Notes: a model not told the origin generated them from the sequence alone. Counted from the stretch's first letter, positions 10,301-23,146 are shown. The stretch is DNA of 64,000 bases from Chaenocephalus aceratus (GCA_023974075.1 CM043789.1:39557092-39621091), one strand, 5' to 3'. Numbers and translations are program-made.

Positions 10301-13300
10301 GTCTGCATTTTCAAATACTGACTTCAGAGGTAATACATTTACATAGATTTGAATCAAAATTAATTAATATATATTTAAGTTTATTGTCTTTTACAAAAGC
10401 ATCGCCACCAACTCCGGTTTCATTTTGATATCTTTGCCCTTTCGTGTTCTCTTGAGATTCTTCCCGTGTTTGTGTGCGTGTGTGTTGCACTTGACTCGCT
10501 GAAGGCACTGGATCATTGTCGACCCATGTTTGTTACCTCATGTGTTATTCATTGGAAGAGCTGTTTTGCTGTTTGCTCTCATCATGCTACCTGCTGACTT
10601 CACACGGGGTCACTTTAACTGGCTGCTGTGTGTACTCAGATGGATTGGCAATAAATAAGTATGAGGACTTGTGTCAAGCTGCGTTATTATATCGTATTCC
10701 CTTTGAATGCTTTCGAAGTGACTCGCACAATCAGGCTTTATCAAGGCATTGTTTACATTGTGGTCGTTTTTTTGGTTTCTTTGCTCTGGATTTTTCATAA
10801 TGAAATCAAAACATACCTGACGTTTTCTTTCATTTCTCGCCATGGCTGCAGTAACACAAATTCTGTTGCATTACAGAACCTTGACATGTTCCCTTCCTTT
10901 ATTTCACGTCTGTGTACATTTGATAACGGTGCATTTACCAAACACTATAATTACACCTCTTGAGATGTCATATGAGGTGTCGAGAAAAACATCGTCCACA
11001 TCCTGTATCCACATCGTAAGTGTATCTGGCTTTTATTCAACGTTAATCTTGAGCCCGGGAAACATTGCACTCCGAGATCTCTAATTACAATGCAGCTAAT
11101 GTGTTATTTCCTCCCCATGTGGGATTACTTTCATCTTTCCCATTAAGATGCACATTTTGTTTGGATACTCAAATTACAAACCCCATATTAAATCTGACTG
11201 TGCAAAAGGCATTGATCATAGCCCCCGATAGCTGCACTCCAACTTTGATTCAATTTGCACTTCCATTAATATCTATGAGACGTCCGATTGTCGTCTTGGG
11301 CATATTGATGGTATTGTAAGCCCTGCCTTCATATAATGTTCCCCAGCGGCAATGAGGAAATGTTACAGAGAATTAGGCCGAGAAGCAGGCTCAGTGGAAC
11401 TGGCACTGCAGTCGGAAATTCATTACCCTAATAAATAGAGGAGGGGGGAGTGAGAATCTTAAGAGAAATGTCTCTCCTTCTTAACACAAAAACACAAAAA
11501 GCCCTCACTTTGGCCTGAGAGTGAATGACTGTAACTTAGGTGCTACTTATTATGGCTGCTCGTGCACCTAAAGGTCTTCCTGGGACTTTAAAGAAGTCTT
11601 TAAATGTGCCTGATGGTTCAATAGAAAAGCAGTCTCTTGCTGCCTGTCCATCAGGACGCTTTATGTCTATTTAGATATATGTGGCTGCATCTCTTTGATC
11701 ATTACAACAATGAGAATGCCGCGGAAATCTCATTAAAACCCTCCGGATAGAACGGAATGAACATCATTTAAAGAAACTACAATACAGTCGTAGATTCATT
11801 GTGAGCTAGATAAGTGTCAAGCCATGCTGATTCCTTATGTTGATTAATGAAGTGCCAACTGAGTATATGTACTGTTCACGTCCTTTGTTGAAGCCCTGAC
11901 ACGCCGTTTTCTATGGGGAAAACACTGGTGGAGCCGAGAGACGTGAGTTATGCAGTAATTAATGCAATCATGAAGATGAAAATAGCTGTTGTTGCGACGA
12001 GCGAACGCCAATGAAGAGCGTGTGAAACGAGGAGGAGGAAGATTCATTGTTAGGTGACTGCGATCAGAGACTTCGCTGTCCTCCGAGGCCCTGCGCTGAG
12101 TCTCGACAGTGTATCTTTCAGTAACAGCATCTGTGAAACAAATATGTTTTACGGCATCCCTCACTTCCTGTACAGCACCGCTTTTATCCAAGCATCTGCA
12201 CGCTTGTTTCGGTGGATGGCACAATTTCCCTTTTTTGTTTTCCAAAAGGGGGTAGGGCTTCTTGCGTCTCTTACGATTCTGCCAGAGTGATTCATTTGCA
12301 GGTCATTAAAAAAAAAAAAAAAAACTCGTCTTTTGAAAGCGCTGGGCTGCTCAGGTGGCGGAGCCCGTGCAGGGGAGACACGTCGTAAATAAAGGCCGCT
12401 ACATTTCAAATGCCATAAATAGGGGACACCTAAGGACCTTGCATGATTGCAGACATCTAATCATTTAATTTATGCGTGTCTAAAGGAGCCCTCATTAACA
12501 TTCAAGTAGCACTCATCTGTCTAGCGGGATCACTCCGAAGGCTGCATCACTCTCAGATGGAACGGATCTATTTGGGCAACACAGCATGGCTAGGCTACAC
12601 ACTCTGCGAGCACCTTCAATGTCACGAGAGACACAGCGTGTAACTCTCATAACTTACAGTGTGTGATTTGTGATCCAGTGATTGTGTTGCTGTTAATGCC
12701 GAGAAGCTTTGACAAAGTTAAAGTCGTATTCTCGAGGTCACACCGGTGGTTGGACTGTGGCACATCAGATGATTTCACCTCTTCTCAAAGCGCCAGTCGA
12801 GACAGAAAGGTGGACTGTATTTGCAGACAATCATCAGCAACCGTTTGATGAGGACAAGTGAGGCTTGTGATGTTTATTTTTGTTACACTGTCTGAAGTCT
12901 TTGTTAGCACTGCGATACTGTAACACACCTCAGTGTCTGCACAGCAGATGCATGCATGACAGAAACTCCATAATAATTGGCGTGGATTGCTTTTGACACG
13001 TGCTGGTTGCTGACAGCTGCTCTGTTCTATGGTCAGAATTTATATTTAACACATCAAAGAGTTGGGATGCTTCACACTCTGCTAAGGACTGATAGCAAGT
13101 CTGTCACTCTTCTGTTAGCGGAGGAGAGAGCTGGTCGTTTTCCGGCGGAGAATAAAGTCAAGATGCATTAGGGTTCCTTTTCTTTGGCTCTCATGCCAGA
13201 TAAATTAAGTTATACTCTGCCACTATTTTACAATGTCACGTTTGCTGTGACAATGAAATCCTTATTGGCAGGAAATTCCTGCAGCATGAAAGCATACTTA

Positions 13301-13597
13301 AAAAGTTTCACTTGTATGAGTTACAGTATATGTTTTTTTACTGTAGGCATGTGGATTTCACAACTTGTGTTATCATGCTCTGGGCTGACATTGGTAATGT
13401 ACAGTGAGAGCATTAGAAAGAGCATTTAGACAATAAACGCCAATACCGTTAGCTATAATCGATCTTACAGATGTATCTGCTGTAACATGGGCTGCATCTC
13501 TTAGCATTGCCAGCTAGCTAGGTAGCTAGTTTCACATTTAGTAAACCATGATCACTTTCTCGGTCAACAATAGGCTTATGTGTGGATGGCGCTACAG
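10301..13597. other. Unique intergenic block
   Basis: No exon, RNA or repeat family was recognised in this 3.3 kb apart from a 16-A run near 12309. Open frames up to 133 codons overlap on both strands without motifs. Segments around 11060-11330 and 11840-12440 contain CTAATTACAATGCAGCTAAT, GTAATTAATGCAATCATG and similar homeodomain-like words, so they are the best candidates for conserved noncoding elements here. Confidence 0.3.
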
Positions 13598-14838
13598 CAG
13601 GGATCACCAACTACATTTGTCCAAGGGCCGAAATGTAACCAATAGACACTATCGCGGGCCAGCGATTTTTATATAGCCCAGAATTTTATAAATAGTATTC
13701 AGATTACTTTTGGAATACTTTCTTTTTCCATAACAGATGGGTATGTTTTGGTGCACAGGAGACACTTATTTTACTGTTCATGGCTTATCAAGAACTCAAA
13801 CACAACATCTTGGTGTCATTCTGGACAGCTCTCTCATCTGCACCCCACATAAAAAACATCACCCGGACTGCATTCTTTGTACTGTCTTAAAACCTTTCCT
13901 TCGAATATGTTATGAATTGTAAGGTGTCTTTGGGTGCTTTGAAAGGCGCCCCTAAATAGAATGAATTATCATTATTATGTATTATCTGAAACGATGTAAT
14001 AACTTTTAAAACGTTTTCCAGTCACTTGCCCCATACATTCAGCAGCAGCAGGCTATTCACTTTGATTTCATCCCGTTATGAAATGTCATCATTTCGACAA
14101 TAAAGAAATGATACATAAACGTTATCTTGCACATTTTATCTAACCATCTCCGTTTCTAACTTTCAATATATTTTAAAAGAGATCTCTCTCTCATCTGCGT
14201 GCGGGGGCGGGGCCTCACAGACATGCTGCATCTCTCTCGCTCACAGACATGCTGCGGCGCTGTGCAGTGTGCACACAGTTCTGCCGGTAATGAATATTAC
14301 ATTTTGTGAGGAAACTTTTCCACCAATAATTCCAATAAGTATTCCAAAATGTATTCACTTCAGGTTTACGAAAGTAACTGTAATCAGATTACTCGTTTTT
14401 CAAATGTAACGCCAGCTGAATACAGTTAGCCTACTTGATTTTTGTATTCTGATTACGTAACGCTGTTATGTTTTCCGTTACAACCCAACCCTGCTTCTAG
14501 GCTACTGTCCCGCAGCTCCAGCCTCTCTGTTGGACTCTGTCGCAGCGGGGCTACTGCTGTGGTGCGGAGCGCATTAACCAGACTCTACACAACGAAGGAT
14601 CACTTCTTCTTCAGGGGAGGGAAGGTTTCACAGTACGCAGTCTACTGTCCCGCAGCTGCTGCCTCTCTGTTGGACTCCGGTACTGCACCTTACTCACGAG
14701 ACATTGTAAACAAAGAAATGGGTGGGGGGCGAACGCAGTAACCACTCCGCCAACGCCACAGTCACCCCGTCGTGCGGGCCGGATGAGAATGTCTGGCGGG
14801 CCGGATGTGGCCCGCGGGCCGCCAGTTGGTGGTCACTG
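13598..14838. mobile_element. hAT element, 1241 bp, with nested LINE and repeat debris
   Basis: The termini are CAGGGATCACCAACT and AGTTGGTGGTCACTG, inverted repeats with one mismatch. The 8-bp TSD CGCTACAG is perfect (13590-13597 and 14839-14846). The subterminal GGGCCGGATG and GCGGGCCGCC words are typical of this fish hAT group. There is no hAT transposase. The interior holds an L2 fragment (13785-13980) and, ending near 14493, a segment with a GATTACGTAACGC..CCCAACCCTG end that resembles another hAT terminus. Confidence 0.92.
13785..13980 (+). mobile_element. L2-type LINE 3' fragment inside the hAT
   Basis: The frame reads THNLGVILDSSL-like residues (visible as QHLGVILDSSLICTPH), the conserved motif late in L2/Rex1 reverse transcriptases. 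The copy then jumps to a GAAAGGCGCCCCTAAATAGA tail with ATTATTAT units, so most of the ORF2 end has been deleted. It is 5' truncated and dead. Confidence 0.65.
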
Positions 14839-15074
14839 CGCTACAGGTTCCTCCAGAAGAAAGCTCTGCAGTATCACAATTAACACCTCCATTGCGTGTT
14901 CCCTCTCTCGCCGGAGAAGTGACTCTTTCGGTTATTAGCAGCTCATTAACCGATGATACCCAACAGATAATAACATGCCAGACACATCGGCTAATCATCA
15001 TCCCAACAGAGCTTGCTCTTGTAATGTTCAAAATGTTTAAATATTCAATCTATTGTGTGAAATGTGAAACAGTT
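14839..15074. other. Unique spacer right of the hAT
   Basis: Beyond the TSD, the sequence to about 15074 has no recognised repeat. It contains an open frame on each strand without motifs. Confidence 0.3.
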
Positions 15075-15300
15075 GGGGGACCCGAAGCCCCCAGAAAGTG
15101 CACCAGACGATGAAGCACATGTTCTGAGTAGCCAACTTTATACTATTACTTCCATCTGTGTCCGTGACGCCATTGGGCCCAACATACCTTTTCCCATTGA
15201 CTAACATTGAGAACAATTCCGTCTGTAAATTAGTTGATCGGTTTTTTTTTGTAGTCTTTTACCCATAATGCATTTTTCTAGGATCCCTACCACATAGTTG
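15075..15300 (+). repeat. Dispersed repeat shared with 52769-52930
   Basis: Words GAAGCCCCCAGAAAGTGC, TCCGTGACGCCATTGGGCCC, CTTTTCCCATTGACTAACA and GTCTGTAAAT occur in the same order at 52769-52930 with about 80 percent similarity by eye. Neither copy shows clear termini. It is probably part of a DNA-transposon-derived repeat. Confidence 0.6.
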
Positions 15301-18300
15301 TTTAAGTCAACTGGAACCAAGCCATGGAGCTGACCTTACTCATCATGCCTTGAAAATAAACGGATCTAAAGTCAGTGTAGCTCTCGTTGGGTTTTAGTAT
15401 CAAACCTGAAGGCCTGGAGGAAAGCGGAAGAATGTAAGGGCAATGTGCAAAGTCCCCTCATCCGCCCATAAGCCCTGCAACACCCCCACTTTTTTTAAGT
15501 TAAGCAAAAGCGAGACGGGGGCCCTTTAATGGCTCCGAGTTAAACACCACAATTTAACGGGTGCACAAGGAGGCAGAGAAACGCGCTCTTCTCCATAGGC
15601 TGTATCCAGGAGCATTTTGATGTCTCTAACAAGAACACAATAAATTGTTCCTCATTATTCAGTAATTAACTCCAATACGCCGGGTCCCCATCCCCCTGCG
15701 CCTCACTCTAAATCACCACCCTCCTCCCCTCTTCTCCTCCTGCTACACAGCTCTTTAATTTCCTCTATGCTGTGGGGGGTGGGGGCAAAAGAGGATGAAA
15801 GGGGGGCAGACACAGCTTGATGCACTCCATCATCCCCTTGGCACCCTCTTGTCACCCCTTCGCCCTATCAGAGCCGCCTGCCAGCTTCTTAACCGAGGTG
15901 TGCTCACAGGATGCCACCTGGTGAAAGGAAATGGAGGGGTAGGGGGGGGGTCAACTGAGCCGGGAAGACAGGCTCCAGTCACGTTGGACTTAGCTTGATC
16001 GCCAAGGCATCAAAACTCGCCCCCCTCGGCCATATTCGCTGTCTTTTCGTGGGGCTTCCCCTTCCTCCTCTGCTCTTAATTGTTAAAATGAGGTCATTAA
16101 TTGCAGGCTGAGTCAAATCACCTGTCATTTCAGCCGGGAATCAGCCTCTGATTGAAAGGTATCATAAAAAGCTGCCCAGGGCCTGGTTTTGGAGGCGTCT
16201 GCTGGGAGCTCCCTTTGTGCCTTGACAATCTCCGCCCATGGGCACACACAACTCACTTTACTTTCTTTTTTTTCCGGTGGAGATTAGACGGGTAGTCTTG
16301 GGTGACACACATCCACACGCTTGGCCCAAATATAGATTCGAAAGAGTCAGTAGTGTCAGGAGCAATTCCTGGAGGATGTTGTGGGGAGTGTTCGCTTTCC
16401 GCTGTACTATTAACGCCCCTGACCTAATTGAGGATGATGCTCACACACACACGCACGCACGCACGGACGCACGCACACACACACCACTTCCCTATATGAG
16501 AGTGAGGTCAGGTTCATTTGAGGGGGTAATTGTGAAATCGGCATGTAAACTAGGACAACAGAACAAATGACGAAAAAATTAGGACACATGACAAATTTCT
16601 TGATAGATTTTTAATAATCTGCATATAGAGATGTACCATGGTGGTCCACAAGTAAAAGTGAACAGTGTGAACTTCATTATGTTGAGGAAAGTAGTTCCAG
16701 CAGTATTTTTTTAGATGAAACGTAACTGAGAGATCTAAAAAATCAAATAATCTAATATAACATTAATATTCTTAACTTGAGTTATTAAATCCAAATGTGC
16801 AGTGGAATGAAACACCATTTTGTCAACAAACCTAACTCAATTATTACAATTACTTGAACTTACATTATCCAATGAAAGAAATGCATGTTATTGAAGTCAA
16901 GTCATTTCTTTTATTTGAGTCTTCTAATGTCATCATTGGGTAAGGCGTAATGTGTTCTGCTCTGACAGTGTCCAGCATCATGGGTGTAACTGCGAAACGG
17001 GCTTATGAGAAACACATGCATCAAAAAAGTGACGTGGAGCTGAATGCCCCCAAACACTCTTCACTTAGTGACAGCTCCACCGCATGCTGCGAGGCACCGA
17101 AAGCAGTACTCTCAGCCACTTAAAGATGCTCCACTTGCTTAGGGAAATCACAGTGGAAATGTTGCCACTATTAACACAGAAAGACCATTAGGAAAACAGG
17201 CCTAAATTATTCTGAAGGCACAATGCTACGCAAAGCTCGGGGACCCCATTTTCCACATGGACTTAATCTTGAGCAACACTACGTAAGATGCTGACAAACC
17301 CGCTGTTTGAAATAAAAAAAAAACTCTAAACACATGGCATTAATATTTAATAGTGCTTCTTCCTCGGGAGGCCACTCTGGGCCCAGCGCTGCGTCTGAAG
17401 GGAGACGGTATTAGAGCTGTGTGCTGTGGAGGAAGAGCAGCTTCACACTAATGAAGCGATCAGGGCCTGAACTCTGAAGAAACCTCGTATCCGATTAGCG
17501 AGCAGAGATGCATGTAAACATGGCCGTGCTGCACGCGATTAGATCACTTGTGCTAATGCAAGTCTCGTGTCACGAAACGCAACAACGGAGCGGCGTGTCA
17601 AAGTGTTTTTCTCGCAACAACATATTTAATCATTTCAATATTACAGTTTATTTTGTGATCTTTTCTACACAAGTGTTTCGAATGAAGCCGCAGTAATGCA
17701 AGCTGATGGGTTAACGCTACGCGCAGCCAATAGGGTGCGTGCATGCGTTGTGAAAACCACCTGACCTTGTCCACATCTGCTCGGACGAATTCAAGCCCGG
17801 CCAGTAAAGGACAGGCCGTTTGGATGTTATTAAAAAAAAAAAGCCCACTCCCAAAGCCATCAGGTCATTTGAAAGAGATCAAGCGAGTTTAAGACGTGCA
17901 GATGTTTTCGCTTTAAAACCAGCATCTGTTTATGCAGACGCACTTTATGTTCGGAAAACCACAAAGGACCTCCAACGGGTTTTATGGCGTGGTATGAGCT
18001 GGAGCACTCAGCTTTGTAATTGTGCTGCACCAGGTAATGAGAAAATTGGTCACAAGCAGTGTTCCCTGTAGATGCAACCCGCAACGTACAATTTTCACAG
18101 CATGTGCAGTATCTACATTTATGTTGGTAGTCTCTGCAGTGCTGTCTGAGCTCCTGTGCAGCTTTTAGGAGGTTTAACGCGGTCACAGACTAAAGCCTCA
18201 TCAACTGATTCTACCTAAAATAGCCTTTTCATTTAATTTAACACGATATCTGAAAATACAAAATGAAACCCATTCAGCTCTTTAATATGGATATAGTTAT

Positions 18301-18309
18301 GGTGTGATG
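15301..18309. other. Unique intergenic block with candidate conserved noncoding sequence
   Basis: No gene recognised. The part at 15560-16200 is notable: CAGTAATTAACTCCAATACG, GAGGTCATTAATTGCAGGC and CTGAGTCAAATCACCTG sit close together in otherwise non-repetitive sequence, which suggests an enhancer-like element. 16441-16486 is a short CA/GCAC microsatellite. A second mixed-composition block lies at 17340-17700. Confidence 0.3.
16441..16486. repeat. Short (CA)/(GCAC) microsatellite
   Basis: Alternating CACA and CGCACGCA units over 46 bp, with one GGAC interruption. Confidence 0.9.
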
Positions 18310-18315
18310 TTTGTG

Positions 18316-19190
18316 CTTTAGCAACATGTCAACCCTTTGTTTTAAACAAGACATTTTGAACAACATCTATAAAGCCTTGTTGGGTAAACTCCCGTATTAC
18401 ATCTGCTCTCTGATAACACAGAGAGTGGCAAGCAGCTGTTGTCTGAGATGGCATGATGTAGTCTTGAGATGCTCAACTCCACCTCTGAGGACGTCTCCAG
18501 AGATGCATGGTTGAGTGGGAGTCAGCCGGGCCCTCCCGAATCCACCGTTACATCTGGGACCCAGGAGATGGCACCATTGGAGGAGACGACCTACCGCGCC
18601 GGCAGTGGACCACTCTGAACCGTCTACGAACGGGGTCGGTCGCTTTAAAACATCCATGAAGACGTGGGGCTTGGCGGACAGTGCGGCATGCGAGTGCGTT
18701 GACCCTGAGCAGACCGCTGTCCATATAATCACCATCTGCCCCTTATAGACCACCCTCGGAAGCCAGCCTCTTCGACCTAGGACCAGAGATGCGGGCATGG
18801 CTACACGACACCGAGTTGGACATCTAACGTTATACGAAAGAAGAAGAAGTAGTCTTGTTAGATGTGCCAAGAGCAAGGACTGTCTTAGGGAGGACAGCTT
18901 TGATGTGCGCAGCTCCACTTGCTCGGAACCATCTTCAGCAAGAAGTGAAACTGAGCAATCTCATTCCTCTGCATGTTTTTAAAGCTAGGCTAAATGGAAT
19001 GCTTGTTGATACTATGGGCACTTGTACATGTCTATAACTATGTAAATGTATCCTGTAAATATAATTTATAATGTCCTTTATTGTTTATGTTTCATGTGGA
19101 ACCTGTTTGCTGCAGGTCTCCCTTGAAAAACAGATCTATGATGTCAATGGGACCGATCTGATTAAATACAGGTTTGAAATGAAATGAACA
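18316..19190 (+). mobile_element. LINE (L1/Tx1-like) ORF2 C-terminus and 3' UTR, interrupted by another LINE
   Basis: The left part encodes LGKLPYYICSLITQRVASS; after the insertion the same ORF resumes as VPRARTVLGRTALMCAAPLA, then NLIPLHVFKARLNGMLVDTM and a stop near 19037. The 3' UTR contains GCAGGTCTCCCTTGAAAAAC and ends ATTAAATACAGGTTTGAAAT. The same 3' end occurs in reverse at 4401-4712. Joining the left and right halves gives the usual LINE order, so the piece at 18472-18849 is a later insertion. It is 5' truncated. Confidence 0.85.
18472..18849 (+). mobile_element. 5'-truncated non-LTR retrotransposon inserted in the LINE
   Basis: This encodes the end of a different RT: PRRWHHWRRRPTAPA, then a VGRFKTSMKTWGLADSAACE segment with Cys and His spacing (ACECVDP..HIITICPL) and a terminal LHDTELDI stop. 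That is the zinc-knuckle-like tail seen in Jockey/RTE-like endonuclease-reverse transcriptases. The tail is ATACGAAAGAAGAAGAAG. Flanking copies TAGTCTTGAGATG (18459-18471) and TAGTCTTGTTAGATG (18850-18864) are a 13-15 bp TSD, which fixes the boundaries. Confidence 0.85.
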
Positions 19191-21426
19191 TTTAAAAGTC
19201 TGTTTTTCATAAAATAACAAAACTCAGACTCGGTATCCTTGTCTGTGTTGTGTTAATCAGCTGATCCAAGTATTATAATTTAAAGAGTCGAAAAGGCCTG
19301 GTTTTAATATTACCTGTCAACCAGCGTTTATCCTTTATGAGAAAGCACCGCCGAGGCGAAAGGCTCAGTTCTTAAGCCAGTAAAATAATATTGACCAATA
19401 TGTCATGTTAACAGGATGTTTATATATTTATATATTCATGGTTTCCACATGGACTTGCAGACTTTGAAAGCAATTGTGAAGATAAGTAATGTTGCATTCA
19501 GTGATAATCAAGTACATAAGTACAATCATTATTTACATTCAGTGCATGTTGGGCTGTCGCATCGTGCTTGAACTGTGTGAAGTGTAATCATTCAACACGC
19601 TATCATAGATCTAACGTCATATATTTCGCATTGGAGAATTCCTTACATGGAAACTTGTGTAATATAGCAAATAAAATAATAGAGTTTTGTCAATGATCCA
19701 GATGATTCTAGGCTTTGAGTTTCAGCTTGTGTGTCCTTGTCCCGTGACGGTGAATGTCAGCCCTGCTGTAAATAACAGCTTCTTGATACATTGGGTTTAC
19801 TCACACTGTATCGGTGAGGTTTCAAAGACAACATTTCTTATTTCTTATTTTAAAACCTGACATAGGTTAGTAGGAATGTAACACATGATGTTAACTGGCT
19901 AGCTTCACTAAATCTTTTATGTTAGTTTACCCAAATTGAATTGCTACATTTGAAACATTATATAACACAAGTTACAGTTTGATTGTTGCAGAACAATGTT
20001 ATAAGCATGGACACAGTTTTTAACAAGTGATTAACGTTGTGATCCAAATAACTTGGTTTAGGTTTCAGAAAATAAACTTTAGCTGTGGTCAACAGCAATA
20101 AGTCAATGGCTGACTTCATCCATTTATCCATCCGTACCTCCTAGCTATGCACAACTTATAGCGTTTTACCGTTACGTGACTTCTCGAGCACTTGTTCTGA
20201 GTGTCTTCTGCGTGAAAAGCAAAACAAATGGAAAGTGATTGCACGCAAAGTGACTTAGAATTGAGTGTGTTTATGTTATGTATTCGCCACTTGGTGAAAA
20301 CAGGCTGACTTGTTCAGAAAAACGCCACCAGTTTATACTACGACACTCGGAGATTGCAGTGCTTGCAACAACTGCACAATAATAATCTCCTTGTTTGTGG
20401 AGTGAGGTTACTCTCCGGGTCTTTACATGTAATAATATCAATATTCCAGTTACACTGTGTTGTGCGCCGCAGCTCTCTCACTGACCTCTCTGGGAAAACA
20501 GATGATGCGTAAGTACAATGTTGTTCTGTATACTGTTGATACAGTGACATCGCAGCCATGCCCCTGTGTCCATTTCCCTCCCATTATGGGACAAGGACAT
20601 ATTTCAGACTGCAAGTGATCCGCCACTCGAGAGAACTGTCTTTGAGAAGAGAGGTCGAGGGGAGCGACAAGGACGAGTGTCCTACAAATGCCATATCCAG
20701 CAGCTTCTGTGTTTCCAGTGGCACTTGAGCTGAAATAGGCACGCTCAACAAGGGACAGGCTTCAAGATCTTTTCCTCCACACTTCAGAAAGACTCTCGTG
20801 TTGAAGCTGGGAGTGCTTGTTGGTGTGTCAGGGTGTGTACCACAGAACAGCCATGGAATTTGCAGCCCACAAGTGTATGTTGTGGGGACGATGCTCCCTT
20901 GCGCATCGTGATCTGGTACTGTACAATTGAAATTCAAAGTCGTAGTTATACTGTTAAGGTATTCATTCGTTCAGTATCTACAGTGGATGGTGGGTTTTTC
21001 AGCCATGGTGTGCAGAACGAGGTCAGAGACAGAGACATTCTTATTACAAGGGGAGTTTGAGATCTGAACGCATCCATCAGTTATCAACAACCCACTCTTA
21101 CAGCAATATGAACTGTTTTGGGCTGGATTATGATTAAGGGTCTATTTCAAACATTGAGAAGACATGTACAGTAAACACAAGGTCACATGAATACACAGAT
21201 GGATAATGTATATATTTATTGCAATTTAAATATCACAAACATTGCATATTACAGCTTCAATTTCCTTTGTATGTGTTTGGTGTATTAGGCCTAAAGAACC
21301 CTTCTCTTCCAGCTTTTATACAAAGAAAGGATTTTCATTTAAGAAATGGCTATTTGTGACCCTAACCCAGACCTATAAACCAATAGTTCAATTGAAATAA
21401 CGTAACAAACTTTTTAAACCAAGTAG
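19191..21426. other. Unique intergenic block downstream of mdfic2
   Basis: No repeat recognised. On the minus strand there is a 117-codon frame (20937-20584) of mixed composition without any motif I know, and a 73-codon frame (20559-20338). Neither has a homologue I recognise, and they may be chance frames in distal 3' flank. The rest is AT-rich. Confidence 0.3.
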
Positions 21427-21489
21427 TCGGGGTGTAACGGTATCCGTATTCGTACCGAACCGTGACTTCTGTGAACCGTTACACCCCTA
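21427..21489. mobile_element. 63-bp micro hAT element
   Basis: The whole element is two near-complementary arms: the left begins TCGGGGTGTAACGGT and the right ends AACCGTTACACCCCTA, with about 30 bp between. The 8-bp TSD CCAAGTAG is perfect at 21419-21426 and 21490-21497. The GGGGTGTAACGGTAC-type terminus is a familiar fish hAT end. It is an extreme internal deletion derivative. Confidence 0.9.
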
Positions 21490-21497
21490 CCAAGTAG

Positions 21498-21953
21498 TAT
21501 TGTCGCCTGAAAGTAAACAAGTCGTTATGTGTTTTTGTTTTTAATTTACATGGTCGACGATGGGTTTAGAATTGTTACCATGATATTTGAGAACTATTTT
21601 TGCCTCAAATCGTTATTGAGTTGTTTGATAACGTGATTTGTCGGAGACACGGTTCACAACTCTCATTGGTCTTATCCTTGACAACCAACCGGTTTCCTAT
21701 CACCATTGGGGATTAGTATTCGTTTCCCTAATCTTTATAACAAGCATTTGCATAAGAATAGAAAGTCTGTAGGCAACACGTTCTTGGTTTTGGAAGCATT
21801 CGTCTTTTGTCCTTTTGTTGTCCAACCAGATATTACCATCCGTTTGAGCGGGCCTTCATTGCATGCAAGTAACAGGCTGTGTGGAGAAAAAAAGAGGCGT
21901 ACAAACAAAAGTCATAATGCAATCTCTGAACCCATTGGTTCATCCGACAGCGA
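21498..21953. other. Unique spacer
   Basis: AT-rich sequence between two elements, with no gene or repeat recognised. The 83-codon frame at 21706-21957 has no motif. Confidence 0.3.
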
Positions 21954-23146
21954 TTAAGGCGAGACACCCCAGGTGAATAGGGTAATTTTTTTAACTTAAA
22001 GGTATCAGCTTTAAATGTCTCCAGTTAATTACTTACAATAAGGCAATTGTCTTTTGTATTACAAGTTTTCTGAAATATCATGTTTAAATATGCAAATTCG
22101 CCATTATCTCATTAATATGCACATATTTTAACACATTTCAGGAATCGAAATCTGAACATTGGATAAAGCCAGGTTCAAAATTATTGTTTCATTTTGTAGT
22201 CATATTAGTATCTAAGGCTTTTTACAGAAGGGATATTGGATATCTCTTTTTATCACTCCATAAATCAGAAAATACTGTCAACAGCCCTAAATATCCATTT
22301 CCGCCTGTGTTTTAGGTATACAATGTTGTATAATTCAGGCTATGAATTATATATGAACAAACCCTTCTGTAAAAGCCTTCATAATATTGATAGGAATATA
22401 ACTGGAAGGTTTGGTGTCTCTACGTGCTACTGAAGTTGAAATTTCGAACTCAGAGTAGGAGAAAAACTCATTTTGAGAAAACGACCTTTAAAGATTGCAG
22501 TGAGGCGCTAGCTAAACCCTCCTGTTCTTTGGATGACAGCTTGGCGCCTCGACGCACTCCGTGAAGGTATTTCATGTTCGGGGTCATTTGTTTTTTTATA
22601 ACCTTGCTTCGTGCAAGTGACAATTGTTGTCGTCTTCTCTGTGAACGTTTTTTCCCCCGTTCTTTTGCCATTTTGAGATTTCAATTTCTAGCGGAAAGCT
22701 AACCAGGAAGTGTTTTAGCACACCACGTTACGCATCTGAACGAATCACGTTGTCAAAATTGACACCAGCCAATGAGATTTTGTTTCTTGGTTTAAGACCC
22801 CTTTGTGCTTTCACGATTGGTTGCTGATACAAAGGAAATGACCATATTTGGATCCGATGAGATTGTGGCAGGAGAGACGGAGCTTTCCAACAATACCTCT
22901 GTTGACATGGTGCACACAGCGGTCGCGGTACTTTATGTTACGTTAGAATGCTAACTTTGGTGAATTTAGGAAATCTACAGATGCAAATAGACAAACTAGA
23001 GTAAAATAAACACTTAAATGTTATTTTGTACGTTTTCCTTCCAAAAGCCTGAAAGAAATCATCAATAGAATCAAAATAGCACAAAATCTCAAAATTGACC
23101 AGTACTTTGAAAAACGATGTTTTTTGCCTGCCGTGTCTCGCCTTAA
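21954..23146. mobile_element. GGCGAGACAC-type TTAA element, copy B (best copy, 1193 bp)
   Basis: The termini are TTAAGGCGAGACAC and GTGTCTCGCCTTAA, a perfect 14-bp inverted repeat including the TTAA target. The interior has its own inverted words (GGCTTTTTACAGAAGGG at about 22218 against CCCTTCTGTAAAAGCC at about 22361). A minus-strand frame of 67 codons (22671-22468) starts MAKERGKKRSQRRRQQLSLA, a very basic peptide of unknown meaning. It lies just past the mdfic2 stop on the minus strand, so it may sit in that gene's 3' UTR. Confidence 0.92.

Noticed and set aside
20584..20937. 117-codon minus-strand frame
   Set aside because: Balanced composition but no motif or splice context; kept only as a note in the flank entry.
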